Shown here piece after piece: positions 8,143 to 16,994 of a DNA stretch of 64,000 nucleotides. Position numbers and translations under genes: made by a program. How positions within the stretch are numbered: position 1 is the stretch's first letter; every line of letters begins with the position of its first letter. The notes below the pieces were generated by a model. The model did not search any database. It was not told the DNA's origin and worked only from the letters and a program-made list of their open reading frames with translations. Source of the DNA: Rhodocyclaceae bacterium (GTDB lineage: Bacteria > Pseudomonadota > Gammaproteobacteria > Burkholderiales > Rhodocyclaceae). The stretch is from the NCBI GenBank assembly GCA_023150275.1, contig JAKLLG010000010.1, positions 62,001-126,000 on the forward strand, given 5' to 3'.

Positions 8143-9753
8143 ATGAGTCACGCTACTACTGCACCGCACGAGTCACACGACCACGCGCACTACCCCGGCG
8201 GCATCCTGCGCTGGCTGACGACGACGAACCACAAGGACATCGGCACGATGTACCTGCTGTTCGCCCTGATCATGTTCTTCGTCGGCGGCGCGATGATCCT
8301 CGCCGTCCGCGTCGAACTGTTCCAGCCTGGATTGCAGCTGATGCAGCCAGAGCTGTTCAACCAGCTCATCGGCGTACACGCGCTGGTGATGATCTTCGCC
8401 GCGCTGATGCCGGCGGCGACCGGCTTCGCCAACTGGCAGATTCCGCTGATGATCGGCGCCCCCGACATGGCGCTGCCACGCATCAACAACCTCGGCTTCT
8501 GGCTGCTGCCGCCGGCCGCGCTGCTGCTGACGCTGCCCTTCGTGCTGGCGCTCTTCGGCGTCGGCGACGGTGCAGTGGCCACCGGCTGGACGCTCTACGC
8601 GCCGCTCTCGGTGCAGGGCGGGCTGGGCGTGGATTTCGCGATCTTCTCGATCCACATCCTCGGCATCAGTTCGATCCTCGGCTCGATCAACGTCATCGTC
8701 ACCATCTTCAACCTGCGCGCGCCGGGCATGACGATGATGAAGCTGCCGGTGTTTGCCTGGGGCTGGCTGATCACCGCCTTCCTGCTGATCGCGACGATCC
8801 CGGTGCTGGCCGGCGCGGTGACGATGCTGCTCACCGACCGCCATTTCGGCACGCATTTCTTCAATGCGGCCGGCGGCGGCGACCCGATCCTCTTCCAGCA
8901 TCTGTTCTGGTTCTTCGGCCATCCCGAGGTCTACATCCTGCTGCTGCCGCTGTGGGGCCTCATCCCGCACGTACTGGCGACCTTCAGCCGCAAGCCGATC
9001 TACGGCTACAGGGCGCAGGTGTATTCGTTCATCGCCATCGGCCTCCTGTCGGTGATCGTCTGGGCGCACCACTTCTTCACCGCCGGCCTGCCGGTGCCGG
9101 CGCTGCTCTACTTCATGTACAGCACGATGTCGATCTCGCTGCCGCTGGCGGTCCTGTTCTTCTGCTGGATCGCGACGATGTGGAAAGGCTCGATGAGTTT
9201 CGAGACACCGATGCTGTTCGCGCAGGGTTTCATCGTTCTCTTCGGCATCGCCGGCCTGACCGGGCTGGTGCTCGCCGACGTGGCGGCCGATGCGCAGTAT
9301 CACCACAGCTACTTCGTCGTCGCGCACTTCCACTACGCGCTCTTCGCCGGCGGCATCATGGGCGTGATGACCGGTGTCTATTACTGGCTGCCGAAATGGA
9401 CCGGCTACATGATCGACGAGAAGCTCGGCAAGCTGCATTTCTGGCTGACCATCATCTCGTTCAACCTGACCTTCATGCCGCAGTTCTTCGTCGGGCTGGC
9501 CGGCATGCCGCGTCGCATTCCAGACTACGCACTGCAGTTCGCCGAATTCAATGCGATCTCGACGGTCGGCGCCTTGATTCTCGGCTTCTCGCAGCTGCTC
9601 TTCGCCTACAACATCTGGAAGTGCGCCAAGGGGGCAGAGTACGGCCTGCCGAAGGCGGAGGGCCGTGCCTGGGAAGGCGGCGAGAGCCTCGAATGGGAAC
9701 TGCCCTCACCACCCCCGCACCACAGCTGGGAAACCCCGCCGGTCATCAAGTAA
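8143..9753 (+). CDS. coxA: Cytochrome c oxidase subunit I
   Basis: This is the heme-copper catalytic subunit and proton pump. The 536 residues span twelve transmembrane helices. HPEVYILLLP carries the CuB histidine and the cross-linked tyrosine, HHFFTAG carries further CuB ligands, and HFHYALFAGG near the C-terminal third carries the heme ligands. It starts 10 bases after coxB with a GGAGG site in between. The binuclear centre needs heme A, but the heme A synthase gene is not in this operon. Confidence 0.98.
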   Translation: MSHATTAPHESHDHAHYPGGILRWLTTTNHKDIGTMYLLFALIMFFVGGAMILAVRVELFQPGLQLMQPELFNQLIGVHALVMIFAALMPAATGFANWQIPLMIGAPDMALPRINNLGFWLLPPAALLLTLPFVLALFGVGDGAVATGWTLYAPLSVQGGLGVDFAIFSIHILGISSILGSINVIVTIFNLRAPGMTMMKLPVFAWGWLITAFLLIATIPVLAGAVTMLLTDRHFGTHFFNAAGGGDPILFQHLFWFFGHPEVYILLLPLWGLIPHVLATFSRKPIYGYRAQVYSFIAIGLLSVIVWAHHFFTAGLPVPALLYFMYSTMSISLPLAVLFFCWIATMWKGSMSFETPMLFAQGFIVLFGIAGLTGLVLADVAADAQYHHSYFVVAHFHYALFAGGIMGVMTGVYYWLPKWTGYMIDEKLGKLHFWLTIISFNLTFMPQFFVGLAGMPRRIPDYALQFAEFNAISTVGALILGFSQLLFAYNIWKCAKGAEYGLPKAEGRAWEGGESLEWELPSPPPHHSWETPPVIK

Positions 9754-9763
9754 GGAGCCTGCG

Positions 9764-9889
9764 ATGACAACTGCCACTCACTGGACGGAAACAGAACTCG
9801 CCCGCCGCCGGGCCGCCAGCCGGCGCCTGGCGTGGGTGATCGGCGCCGTGGCCCTGTTCATTTACGGTGCCGCTTTCTGGTTCCGCTAA
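9764..9889 (+). CDS. Small single-span cytochrome oxidase assembly protein
   Basis: This 41-residue product has a charged N-terminus (ETELARRRAASRRLAW) and one transmembrane segment (VIGAVALFIYGAAFWF). AAGGAG precedes the ATG at 9764. A gene of this size and layout between coxA and ctaG is common in betaproteobacteria and is annotated there as a cytochrome oxidase small assembly protein. It ends two bases before ctaG. The role is inferred from position. Confidence 0.75.
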   Translation: MTTATHWTETELARRRAASRRLAWVIGAVALFIYGAAFWFR

Positions 9890-9891
9890 CC

Positions 9892-10506
9892 ATGACGATG
9901 AACACGCCAGCCCCCACGCCATCGGTTTCGCACCGGCGCCTGATCGGCAAGCTGCTGGCCGGTGTCGCCGCCGCCTTCGCGTTCGGCTTTGCGCTGGTGC
10001 CGCTCTATGACGTGCTGTGCGCGGCCACCGGCTTCAACGGCAAGACCGAGGGCAGCCCGAAAGGTGTCGGCGGCTTCTCGCTCGGCGGTTTCGGCAGCCG
10101 CACCGCGGAACCGCTGTCGCGCATCGACCGCAGCCGGACGGTGACGGTGGAGTTCACCGGCACCGTCATGCCCGGACTGCCCTGGGACATGCGGCCGCTG
10201 ACCTTCAACCTCGACATCCACCCGGGTGAAATGCAACTGGTGAAATACCTCGTGCGCAACACCTCCGACCAGCCGATCACCGGCCAGGCCGTTCCCAGCG
10301 TTTCGCCGGGGCAGGCCGCACAGCATTTCGACAAGATCGAATGTTTCTGCTTTTCGCAGCAGACGCTGGCGCCGGGCGAGTCGCGCGAAATGCCGCTGAC
10401 CTTCATCATCAAGCCGGAGATCGGCAAGGACATCCGGCACGTTACGCTTTCCTATTCCTTTTTCAGCGCCGTCCCGGACAAGACGGCGCTCAACGCCCGG
10501 GAGTGA
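9892..10506 (+). CDS. ctaG: Cytochrome c oxidase copper chaperone CtaG (Cox11)
   Basis: CtaG delivers copper to the CuB site of subunit I. The 204 residues have one N-terminal transmembrane helix (about 17-38) and a periplasmic immunoglobulin-like domain with the copper-binding CFCF motif at 151-154. The ATG at 9892 is preferred over a longer reading because it directly follows the stop of the small gene. It ends two bases before coxC. Confidence 0.96.
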   Translation: MTMNTPAPTPSVSHRRLIGKLLAGVAAAFAFGFALVPLYDVLCAATGFNGKTEGSPKGVGGFSLGGFGSRTAEPLSRIDRSRTVTVEFTGTVMPGLPWDMRPLTFNLDIHPGEMQLVKYLVRNTSDQPITGQAVPSVSPGQAAQHFDKIECFCFSQQTLAPGESREMPLTFIIKPEIGKDIRHVTLSYSFFSAVPDKTALNARE

Positions 10507-10508
10507 AC

Positions 10509-11387
10509 ATGGCGCACACCAACGCTGGCAGCCACGACACGCACTACTTCGTTCCGCAACCCTCGATCTATCCGTTCATTCTCTCCGGAGGCCTGTTCGT
10601 CCTCGCCTTCGGCTTCATCCTGCAGATGAACAAATTCGGCCTCGGGCCGTGGCTGATGCTGGCCGGCTTCGGCACCATCCTCTTCGTGCTCTACAACTGG
10701 TTCGGCAAGGTCATCCACGAATCGCAGAGCGGTGCCTACCGCGACTGGGAAGACAAATCCTTCCGCTACGGCATGATCTGGTTCATCGCCTCCGAGGTCG
10801 CCTTCTTCGCGGCCTTCTTCGGCGCCCTGTTCTACGTGCGCAACATCTCGGTGCCGGACCTGCTGACCATGCTGCCGCGCCACGACTTCACGCTCTACCC
10901 GGAGTTCAAGGACCTGATGTGGCCGCAGTCCGGCCAGGGTCCGAAGGCGCCGGCCTTCACGCCGATGGGCGCCTGGGGCATCCCGGCACTGAACACGGCG
11001 CTGCTGCTCACCTCGGGCGCGACGATTACCTGGGCCCACTGGGCGCTGCTGAAGAACAACCGGGCGCAGCTGAACCTCGGACTGTTCTGCACGATCGCGC
11101 TCGGCGTCGTCTTCCTCGGCTTCCAGGCCTACGAGTATCACCATGCCTACAGCGAGCTCGGCCTGACCATGGGCGCCGGCGTCTATGGCGCCACCTTCTT
11201 CATGCTCACCGGCTTCCACGGCTTCCACGTGACGCTCGGCGCGATCATGCTGATGGTGATCTACGGCCGCAGCCTGAAGGGGCACTTCACGTCGGAGCGC
11301 CATTTCGCCTTCGAGGGCGTGGCCTGGTACTGGCACTTCGTCGATGTCGTCTGGCTGGGTCTCTTCATCTTCGTCTACTGGCTGTAG
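10509..11387 (+). CDS. coxC: Cytochrome c oxidase subunit III
   Basis: Subunit III stabilises the oxidase core. The 292 residues have seven predicted helices. Recognisable family stretches are FRYGMIWFIASEVAFFAAFF and GFHGFHVTLGAIML. The start at 10509 gives MAHTNAGSHDTHYFVP, the usual N-terminus. The last 13 bases overlap the end of the convergent DUF2909 gene. Confidence 0.97.
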   Translation: MAHTNAGSHDTHYFVPQPSIYPFILSGGLFVLAFGFILQMNKFGLGPWLMLAGFGTILFVLYNWFGKVIHESQSGAYRDWEDKSFRYGMIWFIASEVAFFAAFFGALFYVRNISVPDLLTMLPRHDFTLYPEFKDLMWPQSGQGPKAPAFTPMGAWGIPALNTALLLTSGATITWAHWALLKNNRAQLNLGLFCTIALGVVFLGFQAYEYHHAYSELGLTMGAGVYGATFFMLTGFHGFHVTLGAIMLMVIYGRSLKGHFTSERHFAFEGVAWYWHFVDVVWLGLFIFVYWL

Positions 11388-11575
11388 CCGGGGACCAATC
11401 CGAATCGATAGGAGAGCAGCAGCACGATGAAGAGCGAGATCGAGAGGCCGATGCGCAGCGTCAAGGCGCGGACCGTACGCGTGCCTTCGCCGCGGTCCTT
11501 GTAAAGAAACCAGAGTCCTGAGAAAAGGCTGCCGACGATGGCGAGCAATGCGAGAACGACGAACAGTTTGATCAT
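11375..11575 (-). CDS. DUF2909 twin-transmembrane protein
   Basis: The 66-residue product has two hydrophobic helices separated by a short charged loop (FLYKDRGEGTRTVRAL). This matches DUF2909, a family found between coxC and SURF1 in betaproteobacteria, often on the opposite strand as here. The function is unknown, and a link to oxidase assembly is only positional. It converges with coxC over 13 bases, and its start codon lies at the head of the coxC-SURF1 gap. Confidence 0.8.
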   Translation of the reverse strand: MIKLFVVLALLAIVGSLFSGLWFLYKDRGEGTRTVRALTLRIGLSISLFIVLLLSYRFGLVPGYSQ

Positions 11576-11660
11576 GGATGCGAGTTCCAGTGATTTTCGC
11601 AAGGATTTTCGCGATGACGCTTCCTGTTCCGAGTATGCGCGGCCGGGTGAAGTTCCGCCA

Positions 11661-12425
11661 GTGCAGCGCGCCGCCGCCGTTTCCCGTCGCTTCGTCGTCT
11701 GGGGCGGCGGCCTGCTGGTTGCAGCGCTGGTGCCGCTGTTCGTCACGCTGGGCAACTGGCAATCGCACAAGGCAGAGGTCAAGCGGGAACGGCAGGCGCT
11801 GCTCGATGCCCGCGCCGATGAAGCGCCGGTACTGTTGCCTGGCGCGCTGGTCGACGCCGACGCGATGCGTTACCGGCGCGTACTCGTGCACGGCCGCTTC
11901 GACCCCGAACACCAGATTCTGATCGACAATCGCATTCACCGCGAGCAGCCCGGTTATCACGTCGTCACGCCACTGCGCATCGAGGGCAGCGATCTGCGGG
12001 TTCTCGTGGACCGCGGCTGGGTGGCGGCCGGCACGAGCCGCGCCATCCTGCCCGCGATCGAAACACCGACCGCCGTCGTCGCGTTGCAGGCAACAGCGAT
12101 CGTGCCCGGCAGCCGCTTCTTCACGCTTGGCGAGCAACCCGCGCGCATCGACTGGCGCGATGCAGCCGCCCGCGTCTGGCCAAACCTCGACCTCGGCCGC
12201 TATCGACAGGCTGTAGATTTCCCGCTGCAACCCGTGATCCTGCAACTCGCCCCCGAAAGCCCGGCAGGTTTCGTGCGTGAGTGGGCGCGTCCTGACGAAC
12301 GGATCGAGCGTCATGTCGGTTACGCGTGGCAGTGGTACGGTTTCGCGGTGGCGACGCTGGCCATCTGGAGTTATTTCCTGCTGCAACCCTGGCTGCGCCG
12401 CCGACCGCCCGGAGCCAGTGCGTGA
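11661..12425 (+). CDS. SURF1 family cytochrome oxidase assembly protein
   Basis: SURF1 helps insert heme A into subunit I. From a GTG at 11661 the product has 254 residues, the usual family length: a transmembrane helix (about 10-33), a periplasmic domain with LGNWQ, and a second helix near the C-terminus (WYGFAVATLAIWSYF). An ATG at 11574 would add 29 residues, but it would overlap the start of the divergent DUF2909 gene and leave no promoter space, so I prefer 11661. The start remains uncertain. The stop overlaps the next start (GTGA). Confidence 0.88.
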   Translation: MQRAAAVSRRFVVWGGGLLVAALVPLFVTLGNWQSHKAEVKRERQALLDARADEAPVLLPGALVDADAMRYRRVLVHGRFDPEHQILIDNRIHREQPGYHVVTPLRIEGSDLRVLVDRGWVAAGTSRAILPAIETPTAVVALQATAIVPGSRFFTLGEQPARIDWRDAAARVWPNLDLGRYRQAVDFPLQPVILQLAPESPAGFVREWARPDERIERHVGYAWQWYGFAVATLAIWSYFLLQPWLRRRPPGASA

Positions 12426-13030
12426 ATACCCCACCCCTGCCAGGCGGCACGCCTGTAGCGCCCGCAAGCTCAGCACTCACGGCGGGCCGGCGGGCGCTGC
12501 TCGTCACCCTGCTGATGTGCCTGACGCCGGTGCTCGTTGGCGGCGGACTCTTCGCCTTCGGCTGGCGGCCGACGAAAACGGCAAACCACGGAACCCTGGT
12601 GCAGCCGCCACGACCACTGCCGATCGCCGCGCTGGGCGACGCCGCCGGCAGGGCCAGTGGCAAATGGCTGCTGGTGATTGCCGGCGACGCCGCGTGCGAA
12701 GCCGCCTGCGTTGCGCTCGCCGAAGGCTCACGCAACATCCAGGTTGCCCTCAATCGCGACATGGGGCGCCTTGTCCGCGTCGTGCTGGCAGCGCCAGAGG
12801 CATCTGGCGGGAGCCTCGCCGCACTCAAGGCACTCCAGGCGCGCCAGCCAGACCTGCTCGTCGTTCCACCACCGGATGCCTGGCGGGCGGCAATGGCCGC
12901 CGGCCCCCGGCATCGGCTCTTTGTGCTTGACCCGGCCGGCAACCTGATGATGCAATACGCGCCCGACGCCGAAGCACGTGGCGTCCATGCCGACCTCGAG
13001 CGCCTGTTGAAGGCGTCCTGGATCGGCTAG
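12422..13030 (+). CDS. SCO-like thioredoxin-fold membrane protein
   Basis: The 202-residue product has a membrane anchor at about residues 24-46 and a periplasmic domain. C92 and C96 ([10 protein letters not shown]) form a CxxxC pair in the position where SCO1/SenC proteins carry their copper-binding CxxxCP motif. The [16 protein letters not shown] stretch near the C-terminus resembles the end of SCO domains. The GTG start overlaps the SURF1 stop. Proteins of this kind sit between SURF1 and ctaA in related genomes and are usually unnamed. A copper or thiol role in oxidase assembly is inferred. Confidence 0.75.
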   Translation: MNTPPLPGGTPVAPASSALTAGRRALLVTLLMCLTPVLVGGGLFAFGWRPTKTANHGTLVQPPRPLPIAALGDAAGRASGKWLLVIAGDAACEAACVALAEGSRNIQVALNRDMGRLVRVVLAAPEASGGSLAALKALQARQPDLLVVPPPDAWRAAMAAGPRHRLFVLDPAGNLMMQYAPDAEARGVHADLERLLKASWIG

Positions 13031-13053
13031 AAGAGAAGCGCAAGAGAGGGAAC

Positions 13054-13950
13054 ATGCAAAGCCATAGCCAGACCGCCACCGCGACCTTGATGCAGAAACT
13101 CGCCGGCTTCGCCGAATTGTGCAAGCCGCGCGTCAATAGCCTCATCGTGTTCACCGCGATGATCGGCATGCTGCTGCCGGCGCGCGAGTTGCCGCCGATG
13201 AAGCTGTTCCTCCTCGCCTCGCTCGGCATCGGCCTCGTCGCCTGCTCCGCCGCCGCGATCAACTGTCTCGTGGAGCGCACCATCGACGCGCTGATGGCGC
13301 GGACGCGGGCGCGCGCCACCGCCCGCGGCGAAGCCAGCGCGGCCGAGACCCTGACCATGGCCATCGTCCTCGGCGGCATCGGACTGTGGGTGCTGCATGC
13401 TTTCGTCAATGAGCTGACGATGTGGCTGACCTTTGCCACCTTTGTTGGCTACGCGGTGATCTACACCGCCCTGCTCAAGCCGATGACGCCCATGAACATC
13501 GTCATTGGCGGTGCTTCCGGCGCGATGCCGCCGGTGCTCGGCTGGGCGGCGATGACCGGCTCGGTATCGGCGGAACCGCTGGTGCTGTTCCTGATCATCT
13601 TCCTGTGGACGCCGCCGCACTTCTGGTCGCTGGCCTGCTACCGCATCGCCGACTACGAGAAGAGCGGCCTGCCGATGCTGCCGGTGACGCACGGCATCCG
13701 CTTCACCTGCCAGCACATCGTGCTATACACGGTGATGCTGGTCGCTGCCAGCGCCATCCCCTTCACGATCGGCATGAGTGGCTGGTTCTATCTCGTGGCC
13801 GTGATGCTGCTGAACGCCGGCTTCCTGCTGTACACGGTAACGCTCTACCGCGATTACAGCGACGCGCTGGCGAAGAAGACTTTCCGCTACTCAATCATCT
13901 ATCTGACGCTACTCTTCGCGGCTTTGTTCGCCGACCGGCTGTTCAACTGA
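13054..13950 (+). CDS. ctaB: Protoheme IX farnesyltransferase (heme O synthase)
   Basis: This enzyme converts heme B to heme O with farnesyl diphosphate, the step before heme A. The 298 residues have about eight or nine transmembrane helices. The prenyltransferase motif is [18 protein letters not shown] at 70-87, followed by the second acidic region near [11 protein letters not shown]. In related operons ctaA precedes this gene; here only 23 bases separate it from the SCO-like gene. It converges on mpl with a 19-base gap. Confidence 0.96.
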   Translation: MQSHSQTATATLMQKLAGFAELCKPRVNSLIVFTAMIGMLLPARELPPMKLFLLASLGIGLVACSAAAINCLVERTIDALMARTRARATARGEASAAETLTMAIVLGGIGLWVLHAFVNELTMWLTFATFVGYAVIYTALLKPMTPMNIVIGGASGAMPPVLGWAAMTGSVSAEPLVLFLIIFLWTPPHFWSLACYRIADYEKSGLPMLPVTHGIRFTCQHIVLYTVMLVAASAIPFTIGMSGWFYLVAVMLLNAGFLLYTVTLYRDYSDALAKKTFRYSIIYLTLLFAALFADRLFN

Positions 13951-13969
13951 GAAGTCTGACGCTTCGCGC

Positions 13970-15316
13970 TCAGCCGGCGAGCGCCTGCAGCAGCTTGCCG
14001 TGGATACCGCCGAAGCCGCCGTTACTCATCACCAGCACGTGGTCCCCGGGGCGGGCCGCCTGACGCACCCGTTCGACGAGCCGGGTCAGGTCGTCCTCGA
14101 CGCAGGCCTTGTCGCCCATCGGCGCCAGCGCCGCCGACGCATCCCAGCCTAGATTGGCGCCGTAACAGAAGGCCAGATCGACTTCGCTCAGACTCGCCGG
14201 TAGCTGCGCCTTCATCACACCCAGCTTCATCGTGTTCGAACGCGGTTCAAGGACCGCCAGAATGCGCGCGCCACCAATCTTCCGGCGCAGGCCGGCCACG
14301 GTGGTCGCGATCGCTGTCGGGTGGTGGGCAAAGTCGTCGTACACCGTGACGCCGTTGGCGACGCCGCGCACCTCCATGCGTCGCTTGACGTTGGCAAAGC
14401 GCGAAAGAGCGTCCAATCCCTTGTCCAACGGCACGCCGACATGGCGCGCGGCAAGCAGCGCCGCTACCGCGTTGGCACGATTGTGCTCGCCGGTCAGCGC
14501 CCACGCCGTGCCGCCAATCCGATCGTCGCCGCAGAAAAGATCGAGCTGGCCGCTGGCATCGTCCCCTTCGGCCCGCCAGGCGTCGGCCGCGTTGAAACGC
14601 TCGACCGGCGTCCACGTGCCGCGCGCCAGAACCCGGGCGAGGCTCGCCTCGGCGCCATTGGCGACAATCAGGCCGGAACGCGGCAGCGTCCGTACCAGAT
14701 GATGAAATTGCGTTTCGATCGCCGCCAGATCAGCGAAGATGTCGGCATGATCAAACTCAAGGTTATTCAGCACGGCAGTACGCGGCCGGTAATGAACAAA
14801 CTTGGAACGCTTGTCGCAAAACGCGGTGTCGTACTCATCCGCTTCAATCACGAAGAAGGGGGTGTCACCGAGACGGGCGGAAACGCCAAAATTCATCGGC
14901 ACCCCGCCGATCAGGAAGCCCGGGGCCATGCCGGCATCCTCCAGAATCCAGGCAAGCATCGAACTGGTCGTCGTCTTGCCGTGCGTGCCAGCGACCGCAA
15001 GCACCCACTTACCGTTCAGAACATGATCGGCAAGCCACTGCGGACCGGAAACGTAAGGCAGACCACGATCGAGGATTTCTTCCAGCAGCGGATTGCCGCG
15101 CGAAATCGCATTGCCGACGACAAAGACATCCGGCGCCAGCGCCAGCTGCGCCGCATCATAGCCCTCGACCAGCTCGATCCCGCTTGCTTCGAGCTGGGTG
15201 CTCATCGGCGGATAGACCCCGGCATCGCAGCCGGTCACGCGATGACCGGCCGCACGGGCCAGCTGGGCAACGCCGCCCATGAAAGTGCCGCAGATGCCGA
15301 GGATATGGATATGCAT
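13970..15316 (-). CDS. mpl: UDP-N-acetylmuramate:L-alanyl-gamma-D-glutamyl-meso-diaminopimelate ligase Mpl
   Basis: Mpl recycles the murein tripeptide by ligating it to UDP-MurNAc. The 448 residues follow the Mur ligase plan: N-terminal Rossmann segment (MHIHILGICGTFMGG), ATP P-loop AGTHGKTTTSS near residue 110, and the C-terminal domain with the NTMKLG stretch. ATG at 15316 is chosen because it starts the Rossmann strand directly. The promoter region is shortened by a mobile element whose edge lies 42 bases upstream of the start. Confidence 0.96.
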   Translation of the reverse strand: MHIHILGICGTFMGGVAQLARAAGHRVTGCDAGVYPPMSTQLEASGIELVEGYDAAQLALAPDVFVVGNAISRGNPLLEEILDRGLPYVSGPQWLADHVLNGKWVLAVAGTHGKTTTSSMLAWILEDAGMAPGFLIGGVPMNFGVSARLGDTPFFVIEADEYDTAFCDKRSKFVHYRPRTAVLNNLEFDHADIFADLAAIETQFHHLVRTLPRSGLIVANGAEASLARVLARGTWTPVERFNAADAWRAEGDDASGQLDLFCGDDRIGGTAWALTGEHNRANAVAALLAARHVGVPLDKGLDALSRFANVKRRMEVRGVANGVTVYDDFAHHPTAIATTVAGLRRKIGGARILAVLEPRSNTMKLGVMKAQLPASLSEVDLAFCYGANLGWDASAALAPMGDKACVEDDLTRLVERVRQAARPGDHVLVMSNGGFGGIHGKLLQALAG

Positions 15317-15352
15317 GGAACGATTCCCGGTTAGAATGGGCCGCATTCTACA

Positions 15353-15596
15353 TTCAACCTAGAAACCGCAGTTGACCGCTTGCGTCCGGTGGAAAGTCCT
15401 TATGGCACTTGAACTTATGCCCCTTTTTGCCGCTCACCCAAGAGGTGAGAGCGCTATGCGCCTGCCAGCACCGCGCTCGGCGCGCCATGCGGCGTTGCTC
15501 CGCCTTGCGCACAGGAGTGCGCCGCGTTGTCGCGCCTTGCTTGGCACGCCGATCACAGCACTGACAGGCGCATTCAACTGCGGTTTCTAGGTTCAA
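15353..15596. mobile_element. MITE with IS1380-like terminal repeats and 5-bp target duplication
   Basis: CCTAGAAACCGCAGTTGA at 15358-15375 is repeated as an exact inverted copy at 15574-15591, giving a 234-bp element. It is flanked by TTCAA at 15353-15357 and TTCAA at 15592-15596, a perfect 5-bp target duplication. The interior has a small hairpin (CTCACC/GGTGAG, 15433-15449) and no transposase frame. Ends beginning CCTAG resemble those of ISEcp1-like IS1380-family elements. The element separates mpl from the next gene. Confidence 0.88.
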
Positions 15597-15624
15597 CCCC
15601 GATCGCCAGAGCGAGCAGCACACC

Positions 15625-16215
15625 ATGCCCCCTTGGCAGGACCGCACCCGCGCCAGCATCTGCGATACCGCCGCCCGGCTCATCGCCGAGGAGGGCATGA
15701 CCGATTACACGCAGGCAAAGCGCAAAGCCCTGCGCCAATTGGGGCTCCCGGAGAGCACGCCGCTCCCCGGAAACGGCGAGGTCGAAGCCGCTGTGCGCGA
15801 ATGGCAAACCTTGTTCCAGGACGACGAACAGAAGGAAAGAATCACCCATCTTCGGCGAAAAGCCGCCGAATTGATGGACATCCTGCAAGAATTCCGCCCT
15901 TATCTGACAGGCTCTGTACTTGACGGCACGGCCGGACGCTATGCAGAGATCGACCTTCAGCTTTTTGCCGACAGCGCCAAGGAAGTCGAGATCTTCCTGC
16001 TCAACCGGGGCATTCCCTACAATCACGCAACACCGCGCAATGATCGCGCCGAGGCGGTGCTGGTCGTCGAAGCTGACGACGCAGTCGCCAACCTCGTCAT
16101 TTACCCGCCGCTGGATGAGCGGGTGAGCCCCAAGGGGCGCGACGGGCGACCACGGGAGCGCGCCCGGCTGGCAGCCGTAAAATCCTTGCTGGCCCCGTTT
16201 GCAAACGGCAAGTAG
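15625..16215 (+). CDS. Nucleotidyltransferase-like conserved hypothetical protein
   Basis: This 196-residue product is not an assigned family to me. The central segment (FRPYLTGSVLDGTAGRYAEIDLQLFAD, about residues 92-118) has the shape of the minimal nucleotidyltransferase fold: a GS pair, a glycine, then an acidic EIDL pair. The N-terminal third is helical and charged, and the C-terminus is basic (RPRERARLAAVKSLL). It starts 29 bases after the MITE edge, and its own promoter may be disturbed by the insertion. No operon partner is obvious. The coding call is good; the function is tentative. Confidence 0.75.
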   Translation: MPPWQDRTRASICDTAARLIAEEGMTDYTQAKRKALRQLGLPESTPLPGNGEVEAAVREWQTLFQDDEQKERITHLRRKAAELMDILQEFRPYLTGSVLDGTAGRYAEIDLQLFADSAKEVEIFLLNRGIPYNHATPRNDRAEAVLVVEADDAVANLVIYPPLDERVSPKGRDGRPRERARLAAVKSLLAPFANGK

Positions 16216-16400
16216 CGGCTATTTGCAGGCATTTTCTGCGAAAAACACGCCATAGGGCGAGCAAGCCGCGCCTCGACGCACCCCACGGCACAGCAGGAGC
16301 GCCCCCCCCTGAATAACACCGCGCGCGGGGCCCCGCCCTACAATCCGGAATCCAGCGGCGGACTGGACAGATTGCTGCGAATTGCGGCAAACTTGCAGCC

Positions 16401-16910
16401 ATGACGAAGCAAAAATCGCAAAAAGCAGACGCTCGGCAAAGCGATAGCGGCACCCCGAAAGGCGCTGCCGACAAGCTGCTGGTCATCCACGGCCCGAACC
16501 TGAACCTGCTCGGCACGCGCGAGCCGCAGCACTATGGTGCCACCACGCTCGCCGACATCAACCGCGCGCTGACGCGTCGCGCCGAAGCGGCAGGCGTCGT
16601 GCTCGAAGCCTTCCAGAGCAACCACGAAGGCGCCCTGATCGAGCGCATTCATGCCGCCCGCGGAGAAGGCGTCCGTTTCATCATCATCAACCCGGCGGCC
16701 TACACGCACACCAGCGTTGCCCTACGCGATGCGATTGCCGCCGTTGCGATTCCGTTCGTCGAAGTTCATCTGTCGAACGTTCATGCGCGCGAAACCTTTC
16801 GCCAGCAGTCATACTTCTCCGATCTCGCGATCGGCGTCATCTCCGGGCTCGGGAGCGAAGGCTACCTGCTCGCGCTGGAATACCTGCTGAACAAGCTGGC
16901 AAGCGACTAG
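16401..16910 (+). CDS. aroQ: 3-dehydroquinate dehydratase, type II
   Basis: This is the third step of the shikimate pathway. The 169 residues contain [21 protein letters not shown], whose tyrosine is the catalytic residue, then the QSNHEG and [11 protein letters not shown] motifs and [12 protein letters not shown]. The first 25 residues are an unconserved hydrophilic extension, so a later start is possible, but no other start codon with a good ribosome site is seen. It is followed by accB, as in many betaproteobacteria. Confidence 0.95.
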   Translation: MTKQKSQKADARQSDSGTPKGAADKLLVIHGPNLNLLGTREPQHYGATTLADINRALTRRAEAAGVVLEAFQSNHEGALIERIHAARGEGVRFIIINPAAYTHTSVALRDAIAAVAIPFVEVHLSNVHARETFRQQSYFSDLAIGVISGLGSEGYLLALEYLLNKLASD

Positions 16911-16994
16911 TTCCGAAATTATTGCGGCGATTTGCCGACAAATTGCGGCGAACTGCCGCCGAACGCACACGAAATTCTCATTGGGAGGCACTCC

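Noticed and set aside
6390-12476. Very long minus-strand frames through the cytochrome oxidase operon
   Set aside because: They are complementary to well-supported cox genes, are rich in Arg/His/Glu from GC-skewed codons, and match no family.
15354-15698. Minus-strand frame crossing the MITE
   Set aside because: It spans the inverted repeats and runs into the next gene; its sequence is only the translated repeat and has no transposase motif.
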